64,000 bases of DNA from Comamonas terrae (GTDB lineage: Bacteria > Pseudomonadota > Gammaproteobacteria > Burkholderiales > Burkholderiaceae_C). The notes below the pieces were generated by a model. That model was not told where the DNA came from. It saw only the letters and a program-made list of their open reading frames with translations, and searched no databases. The stretch spans positions 340,410 through 404,409 of the forward strand of contig NZ_BCNT01000005.1 of the NCBI RefSeq assembly GCF_001544075.1, written 5' to 3'. This document shows positions 14,951 to 23,075 of this stretch, in pieces. Each line of letters begins with the position of its first letter. The first letter of the stretch is position 1. The translations under genes were made by a program, and so were the position numbers.

Positions 14951-15474
14951 CGGCCGTCCTCCGCTTGTTCCGCGTCGGCCGTTTCGGACGGCTCGTCCAG
15001 CGCCAGTCGCGGCAGCATGCCCAGCACCAGCTGCTCCAGCGCTCCGATCTCCTCGCTGCCGCACAGCGCGCGCACCCGCTGCTGGGCCTGCTGCCACAGC
15101 GCGGCCGCCTCGCGCAGCCGGGCGCGGCCGGCGTCCGTGATGAGCACATGGCGGCTGCGCGCATCCGTGCCCGCCACCAGTTCGATGCAGCCCGCTTGCT
15201 GCAGCGTGCGCAGATTGCGCGTCAGCGTCGTGCGGTCGGTGTGCAGCAGTTCGGCGAGCGCGGACACCGTCAGCGTCATGGCGGGCGCGCGGCGCACCTG
15301 CATCAGCAGGCTGAACTGCGTGCCGCGCAGGCCGCTGGGCGCCAGCGTGTCGTCATAGAGCTGGGAGATCCTGCGCGAGAGGCTGCGCACCATGAAGCAG
15401 GTGCAGACGGGCGAGGCTGGCGCCGGTGCGTTTCGCGCGTGGCCTTGCGATGGAAGGGCAAAGGGTTGGGGCAT
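14947..15474 (-). CDS. MarR family transcriptional regulator
   Basis: A 175-residue winged-helix regulator. The DNA-binding region reads LTVSALAELLHTDRTTLTRNLRTLQQAG, followed by the wing DARSRHVLITDAGRARL. Cysteines near residues 24-26 (VCTCFMVRSLSR) are worth noting because some MarR proteins sense oxidants or metals. It overlaps the MATE gene by four bases and is probably its local repressor. An ATATG-CA-CATAT palindrome lies 42 bp upstream of its ATG at 15472-15474. An upstream alternative start at 15525 would begin inside that palindrome, so the internal ATG is preferred. Confidence 0.85.
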   Translation of the reverse strand: MPQPFALPSQGHARNAPAPASPVCTCFMVRSLSRRISQLYDDTLAPSGLRGTQFSLLMQVRRAPAMTLTVSALAELLHTDRTTLTRNLRTLQQAGCIELVAGTDARSRHVLITDAGRARLREAAALWQQAQQRVRALCGSEEIGALEQLVLGMLPRLALDEPSETADAEQAEDGR

Positions 15475-15515
15475 GGTCTGTGTTCGGCGGGCGGATGCAG
15501 AGGTGATTTGAGTGT

Positions 15516-15527
15516 ATATGCACATAT
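15516..15527. promoter_or_regulatory. Candidate MarR operator
   Basis: ATATGCACATAT: perfect 5-bp arms around CA, in the divergent space between marR and the bactofilin gene. The length and position suit a MarR-family autoregulatory site. There is no second copy to confirm it. Confidence 0.4.
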
Positions 15528-15708
15528 TTGGGCGAAGCTGTCCGGTCGGCGACGGAGGGCCTGTCTGCGCTCTTTGGCTGTGTGATCAAGCAAAGCTTGC
15601 AAGTACATGCAACAAGAGAGCAATTCAGTTACTAATCTTGCGAGATGGCGGCATTTGTTGCCGCTTGTGCTGCTTAGGATGGGTGCTTTCGTCAAGGAGA
15701 TACCTGCA

Positions 15709-16347
15709 ATGGCTGTGCAAAACCCGTTTTTTGGCAAACGCGACAACGACACCTTCTCTTCCCGCAATTCGATGACGGGCCTGTCTTCTTCCAGCCCATC
15801 CAGCCTGGGCAGTGGCAGCCTTGCCGGCTCCGGCACCACCGGCCCCGGCAGCACGGCGCGCACCGCCTCCGCCTCGGCTCCTGCGGCCAGCGAGGAAACG
15901 GGCGGCAGCAAGCTCACCGTGGGCCCCAACATCAAGCTCAAGGGTGTGGAGATCACCGATTGCGACACGCTGGTGGTCGAAGGCACGGTGGAGGCGACCA
16001 TGAATTCGCGTGTGATCCGCATTGCCGAACAGGGTGCATTCCACGGCACGGCAGAGATCGACATTGCCGAAATCCACGGCGTCTTCGACGGCACGCTGAC
16101 CGTGCGCGAAAAGCTGGTGATCTTCGGCTCGGGCCGCGTCAGCGGCAAGATCCGCTACGGCAAGGTGGTGATCGAGGAGGGCGGCGAACTCACCGGCCAG
16201 ATCGAGGCCGGCAGCAGCAAGAGCGGCAACGGCTACTCTGCTGCACGCAGCGAAAGCGCTGCCCCGGCCGCAGCAAGCGCGTCGTCGGCCGCATCATCGG
16301 CCAGCCAGGCGCCCATGGCCGCAACCTCCTCGTCCATGGTGGTCTGA
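15709..16347 (+). CDS. Bactofilin (polymer-forming cytoskeletal protein)
   Basis: A 212-residue protein with a central beta-helical bactofilin (DUF583) domain, about residues 65-165: SKLTVGPNIKLKGVEITDCD, TLVVEGTVEA, and repeated short turns such as AEIHGVFDGTLTVREKLVIF. Both ends are disordered, rich in Ser, Gly, Ala and Thr, as usual for bactofilins. These proteins form nucleotide-free filaments at the membrane that scaffold cell-shape or polarity factors. The ATG at 15709 is preferred because AAGGAG lies at 15694-15699 with ideal spacing; ATGs further upstream (15607, 15679) lack this. No M23 peptidase gene is adjacent, unlike many bactofilin loci. Confidence 0.9.
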   Translation: MAVQNPFFGKRDNDTFSSRNSMTGLSSSSPSSLGSGSLAGSGTTGPGSTARTASASAPAASEETGGSKLTVGPNIKLKGVEITDCDTLVVEGTVEATMNSRVIRIAEQGAFHGTAEIDIAEIHGVFDGTLTVREKLVIFGSGRVSGKIRYGKVVIEEGGELTGQIEAGSSKSGNGYSAARSESAAPAAASASSAASSASQAPMAATSSSMVV

Positions 16348-16427
16348 GCCGGCTTTCGAGCCATCACAGCCCATTGCCCTTGCCTGTTTTGCGCAGGCAT
16401 GGCTGCTCCAGGCAGGGCCGGGACAGC

Positions 16428-16465
16428 CATAAAAAAAGCGACCGATATCGGTCGCTTTTTTTATG
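16428..16465. terminator. Bidirectional terminator, 38-nt perfect palindrome
   Basis: The sequence reads the same on both strands across 38 bases. An A7 run, AGCGACCGAT, its complement and a T7 run give a U-tract in each direction. It lies between the convergent bactofilin and thioesterase genes and should end both transcripts. Confidence 0.92.
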
Positions 16466-16475
16466 GGGTGCCCGT

Positions 16476-16937
16476 TCAGGCCGGGCGCTGTCGGGCCAGC
16501 AGCTTTTCACGCCAGGCCTGGGTCTGCGGCGTGTCGGGCAGGGCCTGGGGACGGCCTGTGGCGTCGATGGCCACATAGGTCAGGCGCGCCTCGGTGACCT
16601 TGACGTACTTGCCCTGATCGGAAAAACGCTCCGCGTAGACTTCCACGTCCACGGCGATCGACGTGCGGCCCACATGCTCCACGCTGGCATAGAACGACAG
16701 GATGTCGCCCACGCGCACGGGCTGCTTGAAGATGAACTCGTTGACCGCCACGGTCACCATGCGCGTATGGCTGATGCGCTGGGGCAGCACCGAGCCTGCC
16801 AGGTCCACCTGGGCCATGACCCAGCCGCCGAAGATGTCGCCGTTGGCATTGACATCGGCCGGCATGGGCACGACTTTGAGAACCAGCTCCTTGTCTTCGG
16901 GCAGGGGTTGGGGAGGAAGGTCTGGACGAGGCGGCAT
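16476..16937 (-). CDS. Acyl-CoA thioesterase, YciA/BACH type
   Basis: A 153-residue single hotdog enzyme. ADVNANGDIFGGWVMAQVDL is the YciA/BACH signature with the catalytic Asp and Gly-Gly helix start. HTRMVTVAVNEFIFKQPVRVG and VEVYAERF follow as expected. These proteins form hexamers and hydrolyse a broad range of acyl-CoA. The start is taken at the ATG at 16935-16937 (MPPRPDL); an ATG at 16958 would bring it next to the divergent ABC gene. The gene is convergent with the bactofilin gene and shares its palindromic terminator. Confidence 0.88.
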   Translation of the reverse strand: MPPRPDLPPQPLPEDKELVLKVVPMPADVNANGDIFGGWVMAQVDLAGSVLPQRISHTRMVTVAVNEFIFKQPVRVGDILSFYASVEHVGRTSIAVDVEVYAERFSDQGKYVKVTEARLTYVAIDATGRPQALPDTPQTQAWREKLLARQRPA

Positions 16938-16978
16938 TGCACAATCGGGGGAAAACAAAACTATCCTGATTGTCCCAA

Positions 16979-18817
16979 ATGCGTCGCGACAGTGGTTCTT
17001 CTAGGGATTTACCCTTATCTTCGGCATCGTCTTCCCAGGACTGGAGCGCGCTCAAACGCCTGCTGCCCTACCTGTGGCAATACAAGTGGCGCGTGGCCGC
17101 CGCCCTGCTGTTCATGGTCGGGGCCAAGCTGGCCAATGTGGGCGTGCCCGTGCTGCTCAAGCATCTGGTGGATGCGCTGGACATCCGGCCGGGCCAGGCC
17201 CAGGCGGTTCTGGTCGTTCCGGTGGCGCTGCTGCTGGCCTACGGGCTGCTGCGCTTTTCCACCACGCTGTTCACGGAGCTGCGCGATCTGGTCTTTGCCA
17301 AGGCCACGCAGGGCGCCTCGCGCTCGATCGCGCTGACCACCTTCGAGCATCTGCATGCGCTGTCGCTGCGCTTTCACCTGGAGCGCCAGACCGGCGGCAT
17401 GACGCGCGACATCGAGCGCGGCGTGCGCAGCACCGAATCGCTGATCTCGTATTCGCTCTACAGCATCCTGCCCACGCTGATCGAGATGGCCCTGGTGCTG
17501 GGCATCCTGGCCGTGCGCTTCGACATCTGGTTTGCAGTGATCACGCTGGCGGCGCTGGCCTTCTACATCACGTTCACCGTGACGGTGACCGAGTGGCGCA
17601 CGCGCTTTCGGCGCGAGGCCAATGCGCAGGAGTCCGCGGCCCATACCAAGGCCATCGATTCGCTGCTCAACTACGAGACCGTCAAGTACTTCAACAACGA
17701 AGCCTTCGAGGCGCGCCGCTACGACGAGAACCTGGAACAGCTGCGCCGCGTGCGCCTCAAGAGCCAGACCACGCTGTCCATGCTCAATTGCGGCCAGCAG
17801 CTCATCATCGGCGCGGCACTGGTGGCCATTCTCTGGCGCGCCACGCAGGGCGTGGTCGACGGGCGGCTGACGCTGGGCGACCTGGTCATGGTCAACGCCT
17901 TCATGATCCAGCTGTACATACCGCTGAACTTCCTGGGCGTGATCTACCGCGAGATCAAGCAGAGCCTGACCGACCTGGACCGCATGTTCACGCTCATGGA
18001 CAAGGAGCGCGAAGTGGCCGATGCACCGGATGCCCGGCCCCTGCGGCTGGAGGCCGCGCCGCCGGAGGTGCGCTTCGAGCACGTGGACTTTGCCTACGAT
18101 CCGGCCCGGCCCATCCTGCATGACGTGAGCTTCGCGATTCCCGCGGGCAAGACCGTGGCCGTGGTCGGCCCTTCGGGCTCGGGCAAGAGCACGCTGGCGC
18201 GCCTGCTGTTCCGCTTCTACGACGTGCAGGGCGGCCATGTGCGCATCGCCGGCCAGGACATCCGCGACGTGACCCAGGCCAGCGTGCGTGCGGCCGTGGG
18301 CATCGTGCCGCAGGATACGGTGCTGTTCAACGACACGGTGGAATACAACATTGCCTATGGCCGTCCCGGCGCCAGCCGCCAGGAGGTGGAAGCCGCCGCA
18401 CGCGCCGCGCGCATCCACGACTTCATCGTGCATACGCCCCAGGGCTACGAGACGCGCGTGGGCGAGCGCGGCCTCAAGCTCTCGGGCGGGGAAAAGCAGC
18501 GCGTGGCCATTGCGCGCACCCTGCTCAAGAATCCGCCCATACTGATCTTCGACGAGGCCACGTCGGCGCTGGACTCGGCCAACGAGCGCGCCATCCAGAA
18601 CGAGCTGCGCAGCGCGGCCCAGGGCAAGACTTCGCTGGTGATCGCCCACCGTCTCTCCACCGTGGTCGATGCCCACGAGATCCTGGTCATGGACAGCGGC
18701 CGCATCATCGAGCGCGGCACGCACGAAGCCCTGCTGGCGCAGGGCGGGCGCTATGCGCAGATGTGGAATCTGCAACGCAACCAGCCGGAATCCGAGCCCG
18801 CGGCCCAGCCGGCCTGA
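16979..18817 (+). CDS. ABC exporter, fused permease and ATPase (Atm1/HMT1-like)
   Basis: A 612-residue half-transporter. Six membrane segments lie in about residues 30-320, with the Atm1-type core HLERQTGGMTRDIERGVRST and NYETVKYFNNEAFEARRYDE. The nucleotide-binding domain has Walker [10 protein letters not shown], signature LSGGEKQRVAIARTLL and Walker B ILIFDEATSALDSA, with the catalytic Glu. The ETVKYFNNE motif is characteristic of the Atm1/ABCB7 group, which exports glutathione-linked sulfur species or metal conjugates. The ATG at 16979 is used; a TTG at 16970 is also in frame. The promoter must lie in the very short divergent gap to the thioesterase gene. Confidence 0.9.
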   Translation: MRRDSGSSRDLPLSSASSSQDWSALKRLLPYLWQYKWRVAAALLFMVGAKLANVGVPVLLKHLVDALDIRPGQAQAVLVVPVALLLAYGLLRFSTTLFTELRDLVFAKATQGASRSIALTTFEHLHALSLRFHLERQTGGMTRDIERGVRSTESLISYSLYSILPTLIEMALVLGILAVRFDIWFAVITLAALAFYITFTVTVTEWRTRFRREANAQESAAHTKAIDSLLNYETVKYFNNEAFEARRYDENLEQLRRVRLKSQTTLSMLNCGQQLIIGAALVAILWRATQGVVDGRLTLGDLVMVNAFMIQLYIPLNFLGVIYREIKQSLTDLDRMFTLMDKEREVADAPDARPLRLEAAPPEVRFEHVDFAYDPARPILHDVSFAIPAGKTVAVVGPSGSGKSTLARLLFRFYDVQGGHVRIAGQDIRDVTQASVRAAVGIVPQDTVLFNDTVEYNIAYGRPGASRQEVEAAARAARIHDFIVHTPQGYETRVGERGLKLSGGEKQRVAIARTLLKNPPILIFDEATSALDSANERAIQNELRSAAQGKTSLVIAHRLSTVVDAHEILVMDSGRIIERGTHEALLAQGGRYAQMWNLQRNQPESEPAAQPA

Positions 18818-18838
18818 GCCCTCCGTTGCCTATTGCGC

Positions 18839-18862
18839 AGGCCGCCCCCGGGCGGCCTTTTT
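18839..18862 (+). terminator. Rho-independent terminator after the ABC exporter
   Basis: AGGCCGCC (18839-18846) pairs perfectly with GGCGGCCT (18851-18858) around CCCG, followed by T's and then CATGG. It lies 22 bp after the stop. Confidence 0.88.
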
Positions 18863-18880
18863 CATGGCGAGCTTTCTTTT

Positions 18881-18956
18881 CATGTATACATGTGATTAGG
18901 TGTTTACCCTTTTATTTGCAGAAAAATCAACCATTTATTGATTTGTATGTATACAT
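18881..18956. promoter_or_regulatory. Paired GntR operators ATGTATACAT upstream of the van island
   Basis: The palindrome ATGTATACAT occurs at 18882-18891 (extended to a 12-bp CATGTATACATG at 18881-18892) and again at 18947-18956. The centres are 65 bp apart, close to six helical turns. The core fits the FadR-subfamily pattern T-GT-N2-AC-A. The second copy lies 33 bp before the GntR start codon. The pair could support a repression loop; that part is inference. Confidence 0.7.
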
Positions 18957-18988
18957 TCTGTCCATCGAACCTATAAGGCCGACCCGAC

Positions 18989-19753
18989 ATGCCACGAGCG
19001 CTAGCCCCAGCCCCCGCACCCGAAGAAAACCATTCCCAGGTCGTCAAGGCGCAGCTGCAGCTGCGCGAAATGATCCTGGCCGGAGAGATGGCGGCGGGGG
19101 AGCGCATTTCCGAGCTGGTGCTGGCCGAGCGCCTGGGCATCTCGCGCACGCCCATCCGCGCGGCGCTGATGCGCCTGGAGCAGGAAGGCATGCTCGAAGC
19201 CACGGCGGGCGGGCGCGGCTACCGGGTGCGCGTGCTGTCCGAGGCCGATGTCTCCGATGCCATCGAGCTGCGCGGCACGCTGGAAGGCCTGGCCGCACGC
19301 ATGGCAGCCGAGCGCGGCGCCGAAGCACCGCTGCTGGCGCGCGCCGAGCGCTGCCTGGATGCCATCGATCGCGTGCTCGACGCCGCCGGCTGGGGCGACG
19401 AGGCGTTCTCGCGCTATGTGGCGCTGAATTCGGAATTCCACGACATCCTGCTCGACATGTCGGGCAGCAGCTTCATGCAGCGCGAGCTCGAACGCGTCAA
19501 GCGCCTGCCGTTCGCCTCGCCTTCGGGCTTCGTGGTCGCGCGTTCGGAGTCCCCGCGCGCCCACCGCAGCCTGCTTCTCGCGCAGGAGCAGCACCGTGCA
19601 GTGCTGGAGGCCATAGAGCACCGCGAAGGCGCACGTGCCGAGGCACTGATGAAGGAGCACTCGCGCATTGCGCGGCGCAATCTGCGCGAAGCCATGCGCT
19701 CGCCCGAGACGGCGGGCGTGCCTGGCGCCCAGCTGATACGCGCCGGCCGCTAG
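18989..19753 (+). CDS. GntR family regulator, FCD type (VanR-like)
   Basis: A 254-residue regulator. The N-terminal winged helix (about residues 18-85) shows LREMILAGEMAAGERISELV, LAERLGISRTPIRAALMRLE and GRGYRVRVLSEADV. The C-terminal all-helical FCD domain includes LNSEFHDILLDMSGSSFMQR and the metal/ligand-binding histidines of EQHRAVLEAIEHRE. It directly precedes vanA (53-bp gap, same strand), so it is probably the vanillate-responsive repressor VanR. Two identical palindromes in front of it are the expected binding sites. Vanillate as effector is inferred from context. Confidence 0.85.
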   Translation: MPRALAPAPAPEENHSQVVKAQLQLREMILAGEMAAGERISELVLAERLGISRTPIRAALMRLEQEGMLEATAGGRGYRVRVLSEADVSDAIELRGTLEGLAARMAAERGAEAPLLARAERCLDAIDRVLDAAGWGDEAFSRYVALNSEFHDILLDMSGSSFMQRELERVKRLPFASPSGFVVARSESPRAHRSLLLAQEQHRAVLEAIEHREGARAEALMKEHSRIARRNLREAMRSPETAGVPGAQLIRAGR

Positions 19754-19806
19754 GCGCGCGGCCCGACGACCACCCCCTTAAAAAAAACAGACAAGGAGAC
19801 ACCACG

Positions 19807-20886
19807 ATGAGCAACCCCCAAGCACGCACCTATCCCCGCAATAACTGGTATGTGGCCGCCACGGCCGCCGAAGTGACGGACAAGCCGCTGGGCCGCCAGA
19901 TCTGCGGCGAGCGCATGGTCTTCTACCGCGCCCAGGAAGGCCGCATCGCGGCGGTCGAGGACTTCTGCCCGCACCGCGGCGCGCCGCTGTCGCTGGGCCG
20001 TGTCTGCGAGGGCAAGCTGGTCTGCGGCTACCACGGGCTGGAGATGGGCTGCGACGGCAAGACCATTGCCATGCCGGGCCAGCGCGTGCGCGGCTTTCCC
20101 GCCATCAAGAGCTATGCGGTGCAGGAGCGCTACGGCTTCATCTGGGTCTGGCCGGGCGAGCAGCAACTGGCCGATGCGGACCTGATCCCCGTGCTGAAGT
20201 GGCATGGCGATCCCGAATGGGCCTATGGCGGCGGCCTGTTCCACATCAAGGCCGACTACCGGCTCATGATCGACAACCTCATGGATCTCACGCACGAGAC
20301 CTATGTGCATGCCAGCAGCATAGGCCAGGCCGAGATCGACGAGACGCCCTGCAAGACCGAGACGCGCGGCGACGAGGAAGTCATCACCAGCCGCTTCATG
20401 CACGACATTCCCGCGCCCCCGTTCTGGAAGATGGCGCTGCGCAGCAACGGCCTGGCCGACGATGTGAACGTGGACCGCTGGCAGATCTGCCGCTTCACCC
20501 CGCCCAGCCACGTGATGATCGAGGTCGGCGTGGCCCATGCGGGCAAGGGCGGCTACGAGGCCGACGACGCGCACAAGGTCTACAGCGTGGTGGTGGATTT
20601 CATCACGCCCGAGACCGACGGCTCCATGTGGTACTTCTGGGGCATGGCGCGCAAGTTCAATCCCGGCGACGCCGCCGTGACCGACCTGATCCGCGAAGGC
20701 CAGCACAAGATCTTCAGCGAGGACCTGGAAATGCTGGAACTGCAGCAGCGCAATCTGGCGGACCATCCCGAGCGCCAGCTGCTCAAGCTCAACATCGATG
20801 CGGGCGGCGTGCAGTCCCGCCGCATCATCGAGCGGCTGGTGGCACAGGAAGAGGAGGCGCCGCTGCGCCAGGCGGCCGTGGCCTAG
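19807..20886 (+). CDS. vanA: Vanillate O-demethylase oxygenase subunit (Rieske)
   Basis: A 359-residue Rieske non-heme iron oxygenase alpha subunit. The [2Fe-2S] Rieske cluster ligands are CPH and CGYH (FCPHRGAPLSLGRV...VCGYHGL, residues about 48-75). The mononuclear iron site is DNLMDLTHETYVH, with two His and an upstream Asp for electron transfer. NNWYVAATAAEVTDKPLGRQ at the N-terminus is typical of VanA. It demethylates vanillate to protocatechuate and formaldehyde with electrons from VanB. The gene lies behind the GntR regulator, but its reductase gene is 3.3 kb away, after marR, a permease and a second oxygenase. Confidence 0.88.
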   Translation: MSNPQARTYPRNNWYVAATAAEVTDKPLGRQICGERMVFYRAQEGRIAAVEDFCPHRGAPLSLGRVCEGKLVCGYHGLEMGCDGKTIAMPGQRVRGFPAIKSYAVQERYGFIWVWPGEQQLADADLIPVLKWHGDPEWAYGGGLFHIKADYRLMIDNLMDLTHETYVHASSIGQAEIDETPCKTETRGDEEVITSRFMHDIPAPPFWKMALRSNGLADDVNVDRWQICRFTPPSHVMIEVGVAHAGKGGYEADDAHKVYSVVVDFITPETDGSMWYFWGMARKFNPGDAAVTDLIREGQHKIFSEDLEMLELQQRNLADHPERQLLKLNIDAGGVQSRRIIERLVAQEEEAPLRQAAVA

Positions 20887-20971
20887 CCGGCCCGCCGGCG
20901 GGGAGGGAGGATGTCCATGAATGCGGTAACCTCGAAGGTTCTCCTTTGGATAGCCCCTGATTCGCCGCAGC

Positions 20972-21448
20972 ATGCCATCTTCCGCCTCCGACCAGATTTC
21001 CCTGGACCTCTACGACCAGCCGGGCCACCTGATCCGCCGTGCGCAGCAGATCGCGACGCAGCTGTTCCGCGATGTGCTGGGGCCGGACGTGACGCCCGTG
21101 CAATACGCCATCCTGCGCATGCTGCAGGAGTCGCCCGGCATAGACCAGGTCACGCTGGCCAAGCTGGTGGCGCTGGACAACTCGACGACGGCCGATATTG
21201 CCGCGCGGCTGGAAAGCAAGGGCTGGATTCACCGCGAAATCCTGCCGCGGCGCCAGCGCCGCCTGAGCCTGACAGCCGATGGCGAAGCCATGCTGGCGGC
21301 CTTTGTGCCCAATGTGCACGAGCTGCACCAGCGCATGCTTTCGGCGCTGGAGCCGGGGGAGCAGGCGGAGTTCAAGCGGCTGCTGCGCAAGTTCGTGCAG
21401 CTGCACGATGCGGGAGCTGCTGCCTCCGACGCGGCAGGCAGCCTGTAG
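20972..21448 (+). CDS. MarR family transcriptional regulator
   Basis: A 158-residue regulator: LGPDVTPVQYAILRMLQESP, DNA-binding helices VTLAKLVALDNSTTADIAAR LESKGW, then wing RRQRRLSLTADGEAML. This matches MarR proteins that control aromatic degradation genes. It lies between vanA and the AAHS permease operon. A CATTCAG/CTGAATG palindrome 100 bp downstream, just ahead of the permease, is a plausible operator. This would give the second oxygenase/VanB set its own control, separate from the GntR protein. The effector is unknown. Confidence 0.83.
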   Translation: MPSSASDQISLDLYDQPGHLIRRAQQIATQLFRDVLGPDVTPVQYAILRMLQESPGIDQVTLAKLVALDNSTTADIAARLESKGWIHREILPRRQRRLSLTADGEAMLAAFVPNVHELHQRMLSALEPGEQAEFKRLLRKFVQLHDAGAAASDAAGSL

Positions 21449-21547
21449 CACGGGCAGGTTGCAGACCTGCGAGACGCAGGGCTGCCATCGTCCAGCCGCC
21501 GTGACGGCCGGCTGCGGCGCGGGAAATCCCTGCCTGCATGCCTATTT

Positions 21548-21585
21548 TCATTCAGTAAACTGAATGAGATTAAGCATGCTGAATG
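21548..21585. promoter_or_regulatory. Candidate MarR operator with a third half-site
   Basis: TCATTCAG-TAAA-CTGAATGA (21548-21567) is a perfect 8-bp-arm palindrome. A further CTGAATG half-site follows at 21579-21585. It lies 100 bp after the MarR gene and 24-61 bp ahead of the small ORF at 21609, where a promoter for the permease operon is expected. Confidence 0.6.
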
Positions 21586-21608
21586 AAAACAACCACAGGA
21601 GACAAAAA

Positions 21609-21677
21609 ATGAAACTGCCTATCCATGGGCGCCGGCCAGAAGGCGCTGCCCCGATCCCTGCGGAGGTGCCAGCATGA
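21609..21677 (+). CDS. Candidate 22-residue leader peptide coupled to the permease
   Basis: An ATG at 21609 behind a strong ribosome site (AGGAGA, 21597-21602) opens a 22-codon frame beginning MKLPIHGRRPEG and ending TGA at 21675-21677. The stop overlaps the permease ATG (21674) in an ATGA. The permease has its own GGAGGT site inside this frame. It could be a leader peptide, a remnant of a lost gene, or chance. There is no known family match, and no hydrophobic stretch or stalling motif is obvious. Confidence 0.4.
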   Translation: MKLPIHGRRPEGAAPIPAEVPA

Positions 21678-23038
21678 GCCGGGACCTGCGCGCGCACCTG
21701 GACGAGCAGCCCATGACCCGCTTCCAGTGGTCCGTCGTGGGCATCTGCATGGTCCTCAACATGATCGACGGCTTCGACGTGCTGGTCATGGCCTTCACCG
21801 CCTCGGCGGTGTCCTCGCACTGGAAGCTCAGCGGCTCCGAGCTGGGCTTTCTGCTCAGCGCCGGGCTGTTCGGCATGGCCGCGGGTTCGCTGCTGCTGGC
21901 GCCCTGGGCCGACCGGCTGGGGCGCCGCCCGCTGATCCTGGCCTGCCTGGCCATCTCGGGCGTGGGCATGCTGGCCTCGGCCTGGAGCCAGACGCCGCTG
22001 CAGCTGGCCGCGCTGCGTGTGGTCACGGGCCTGGGCGTGGGCGGCATCCTGGCCTGCAGCAATGTGATCGCCAGCGAGTACGCCTCGCAGCGCTGGCGCA
22101 GCCTGGCCGTCACCCTGCAGTCCACGGGCTATGCGCTGGGCGCGAGCATAGGCGGCAGCATCGCGGTCTGGCTGCTGGCCCACCATGGCTGGCGCTCGGT
22201 GTTCATGTTCGGCGGCTGCACCACGCTGGCCGTGCTCGTGGTCGCCTGGCTGGCCCTGCCGGAGTCGCTGGATTTCCTGCTGGCCCGCCGTCCCGAAGGG
22301 GCGCTGCAGCGGCTCAACCGCCTGATGCGCAAGCTGGGCCTGCCGGACCTGGCGCAACTGCCGGGGCCCGTGCAATCGGTCTCCCAGCCCGGCGCCGCGG
22401 CGCGTGCGCGCGGACCGCTGCAGCTGTTCAGCCCAGGGCTGCGCAGGCCCACGGTGCTGGTCTGGCTGTCCTTCTTCTCGGTGATGTTCGGCTTTTACTT
22501 CGTGATGAGCTGGACGCCCAAGCTGCTGGCCGCCTCGGGCCTGACGGCCGAGCAGGGCGTGACCAGCGGCGTGCTGCTGAGCCTGGGCGGCATCCTGGGC
22601 GCCACGCTGCTGGGCCTGCTGGCCGCGCGCTTTGCCGTGCACCGCGCGCTGGCGGTCTTCATGCTGATCACGGCCGTGCTGCTGTGCTTTCTGGTCGGCA
22701 GCTCGGGCGCGCTGTGGGTGTCGTATGCGCTGGCCTTTCTGATCGGCGTCTTCGTCAATGGTTGCGTGGCGGGCCTGTATGCGATCGCACCCGTGGTCTA
22801 CGGCAGCGACGTGCGCGCCACCGGCGTGGGCTGGGGCATCGGCGTGGGCCGCATGGGCGCCATCGTCTCGCCGCTGGTCGCCGGCGGCCTGCTCGATGCC
22901 GCATGGTCGCCCAGCCAGCTGTACGTGGGCTATGGCGCGGCCTTCGTGTTCGCCGCGGCCATCGTCTGGATGCACCGCATCCCCGGCCCCGCAGCGGGCC
23001 GATCGCAAAGCGGCGGCGCGACGGCTGCCGCGCACTGA
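21674..23038 (+). CDS. MFS aromatic acid:H+ symporter (AAHS family)
   Basis: A 454-residue permease with 12 predicted membrane segments. MIDGFDVLVMAFTASAV in segment 1 carries the conserved Asp of the DGxD motif of AAHS carriers such as PcaK, BenK and VanK. The loop 2-3 motif reads LAPWADRLGRRPLILA. The C-terminal half has the related TGVGWGIGVGRMGAIVSP. It should import an aromatic acid such as vanillate, with protons. The gene is preceded by a small coupled frame and followed after 37 bp by the second oxygenase. The GGAGGT ribosome site at 21662-21667 fixes the start. Confidence 0.9.
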   Translation: MSRDLRAHLDEQPMTRFQWSVVGICMVLNMIDGFDVLVMAFTASAVSSHWKLSGSELGFLLSAGLFGMAAGSLLLAPWADRLGRRPLILACLAISGVGMLASAWSQTPLQLAALRVVTGLGVGGILACSNVIASEYASQRWRSLAVTLQSTGYALGASIGGSIAVWLLAHHGWRSVFMFGGCTTLAVLVVAWLALPESLDFLLARRPEGALQRLNRLMRKLGLPDLAQLPGPVQSVSQPGAAARARGPLQLFSPGLRRPTVLVWLSFFSVMFGFYFVMSWTPKLLAASGLTAEQGVTSGVLLSLGGILGATLLGLLAARFAVHRALAVFMLITAVLLCFLVGSSGALWVSYALAFLIGVFVNGCVAGLYAIAPVVYGSDVRATGVGWGIGVGRMGAIVSPLVAGGLLDAAWSPSQLYVGYGAAFVFAAAIVWMHRIPGPAAGRSQSGGATAAAH

Positions 23039-23075
23039 AGGCGCGGCCACGGAATCCACCATCAGGAGACAAGCG

